This document shows, piece by piece, positions 62,617-64,000 of a stretch of 64,000 nucleotides of DNA. Position numbers and translations under genes: made by a program. Numbering within the stretch: position 1 is the stretch's first letter; every line of letters starts with the position of its first letter. The notes below the pieces were generated by a model. The model worked only from the letters and a program-made list of their open reading frames with translations, had not been told where the DNA came from and ran no database searches. Source of the stretch: Phytopythium helicoides. Its lineage: Eukaryota > Oomycota > Peronosporomycetes > Pythiales > Pythiaceae. The stretch spans positions 248,001 through 312,000 of the forward strand of contig JANFNE010000026.1 in assembly GCA_024867545.1 (NCBI GenBank). Reading direction: 5' to 3'.

Positions 62617-63429
62617 ATGCGCGCCTCGACTGCCGCCGCTGCCTCCGCCTCTGTGCTCGCCCTGCTTCAGTTCCCGGCTGCTCACGCTGCACTCTGCACG
62701 GTCGACGAGATGGACACCATCAACAACATTGACTCTACGTCTTCTGCGCCGTCCGACTGCTACGTCGTCTCCCTGCTTTCCAACAGCGAGTGGAACCAAG
62801 AGGTGTGTCAAGAGCACGCCGACTGTATCCCGTACTTGAAGACCATGGTCGACGAGCTCCCGGACTGCTCATACCTCGGCGTGAATGTCCACGATACGAT
62901 TGCGGAAGCGGTTGCCAACTGCGAGGCAGTAGCCTCTAGCAGCAACAGTACCTCCACCAGCAGCGGCTCCACTGCACTCTGCACGACTGACGAGGTGGAC
63001 ACCATCAACACCATCGACTCTACGTCTTCTGCGCCGTCCGACTGCTATGTCGTCTCATTGCTGTCCGACAGCGAGTGGAACCAAGAGGTCTGTGAAGAGC
63101 ATGCCGACTGTATCCCGTACTTGAAGACTATGGTCGACGAGCTCCCGGACTGCTCATACCTTGGTGTGAATGTCCATGACTCGATTGCTGAAGCGGTTGC
63201 CAACTGTGAGGCAGTAACCTCCAGCAGCAACAGCACCTCGACTTCGACCTCCACTAACAGCAGCTCCACCACCACCAGCTCCACTACCAGCAGCTCCGGC
63301 ACCAGCTCTGACGTCGGATCGAGCGACCCGACGACCTCCAGCGCTGAGACCGGCAACTCGGCTAGCAAGACCGCTGGTACTTTCTTCATGGTCACTGCAA
63401 CGGTGGTGGCGAGCCTCGCGCTCCAGTAG
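62617..63429 (+). CDS. elicitin-like protein with two nearly identical domains
   Basis: 270 aa from the ATG at 62617 (MRASTAAAASASVLALLQFP, signal peptide). Two elicitin-like domains in tandem, starting at 62691 and 62976, a 285 bp (95-residue) period; they differ at only a handful of positions (for example EMDTINNIDS versus EVDTINTIDS, VCQEH versus VCEEH). Six cysteines each. Short Ser/Thr/Asn spacer (SSNSTSTSSGST) between them, a longer Thr/Ser stalk after, then a hydrophobic tail (FFMVTATVVASLALQ). Such a recent internal duplication suggests unequal crossing-over. A further in-frame ATG at 62479 lies upstream of the promoter element. Confidence 0.87.
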   Translation: MRASTAAAASASVLALLQFPAAHAALCTVDEMDTINNIDSTSSAPSDCYVVSLLSNSEWNQEVCQEHADCIPYLKTMVDELPDCSYLGVNVHDTIAEAVANCEAVASSSNSTSTSSGSTALCTTDEVDTINTIDSTSSAPSDCYVVSLLSDSEWNQEVCEEHADCIPYLKTMVDELPDCSYLGVNVHDSIAEAVANCEAVTSSSNSTSTSTSTNSSSTTTSSTTSSSGTSSDVGSSDPTTSSAETGNSASKTAGTFFMVTATVVASLALQ

Positions 63430-64000
63430 GCAACTTGTTGTCAGAGCGGGCTCACCAGATCTCCTTGGATAAGCAGCAATATACATACACTTTGGCTTGA
63501 CAGCAACTAACGAGTTCACGTCGTACCAATCTCTTGGCTTTTTCGTCAGCCCTGCGGCAGGATTTACTCGATCCAGGGAGAAACGCTGGCCGTGGTCATA
63601 GTAAAATCTTCTGCTACCATGGCGGTAGTCTCACCCTCGTCACGATTGAGCAAACAAGCTAAGGATGGAAACCATGTGAACGTCTCTGAACACTCATAGA
63701 GCGAGCACGACGACATCAAGTGCAAAGGCCACCGCCGCCATCGCAGAGCAATCGCGGCCCAAAAGCGCATGGCTCCTCACGGTAGACAAACCAATAAACA
63801 ACCCTTGCAGCTGCGGATCCGAGAGCAGCTCGCTCCTCCATACATGAGCACGACGGATTGCACCCTTGCGTGCTTTCAAACAACATTTCGACACATTGCC
63901 TGCTCGCTCGCTTTGTTTGTGTCCTACGCGGCGTCGCCACTGGTTTCGCGGTCTTGGTATTGTGGTCGTCATCTGTGATCCAGGGACAACAAGTGTTGAC
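63430..64000. other. right-edge sequence without recognised gene
   Basis: About 570 bp after the last elicitin gene; only short frames without domains or leaders. Confidence 0.4.

Overview
The window looks like nuclear DNA of a plant-pathogen-type oomycete (Peronosporales/Pythiales, most like Phytophthora). The evidence is: several elicitin-like secreted proteins with GPI-type tails; bZIP factors in which the conserved basic-region Asn is replaced by Cys; ankyrin-TKL kinases with two kinase domains; a multidomain ankyrin/PH myosin; a DHCR7 sterol reductase beside a full-size PDR/ABCG transporter; short 60-85 bp GT-AG introns; and oomycete Inr/FPR-like core promoters. The species cannot be named from sequence alone.

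Layout. 1-15.2 kb: a head-to-tail array on the minus strand of ankyrin / pseudokinase / kinase genes (three complete, a fourth entering at the left edge), separated by decayed duplicated DNA. 15.5-17.8 kb: FRO/NOX-type ferric reductase (-); a copy of its 3' end also sits upstream of the first complete kinase gene. 18.6-29 kb: RING/zinc-ribbon protein (+), long myosin (-), UBAC2-like rhomboid/UBA protein with five introns (+), an ankyrin relic, a PH-domain protein (-) and a 45-bp minisatellite. 30.5-34.4 kb: elicitin-like cluster I (two genes, one frameshifted copy, possibly one relic). 35-40.7 kb: two related bZIP genes, convergent on a 3.3 kb region with no recognisable gene. 41-46.2 kb: centrin (+), Noc2 (-) and a CaMK-type kinase (+). 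46.4-52.7 kb: frameshifted ABCG/PDR transporter (-) head-to-head with DHCR7 (+). 52.4-58.9 kb: a 2.8 kb direct segmental duplication carrying a bZIP-like gene and the 3' exon of DHCR7; the second copy breaks an RPA1-like fragment. 60.6-63.4 kb: elicitin-like cluster II (three genes).

Themes. (1) Local duplication: kinase array, bZIP pairs, elicitin clusters, internally duplicated elicitin domains and two segmental copies whose edges fall inside the 3' ends of neighbouring genes. (2) Sensing and secretion: ankyrin kinases, CaMK kinase, secreted/GPI elicitin-like proteins, which in this group are linked to sterol binding; the only sterol enzyme seen is DHCR7, which fits a sterol-scavenging lifestyle (inference). 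(3) Sequence quality: several otherwise intact conserved genes (Noc2, myosin, UBAC2, CaMK kinase, RING) carry single-base frameshifts, in Noc2 and the kinase next to homopolymers. Pseudogene calls based only on frameshifts should therefore be read with caution.
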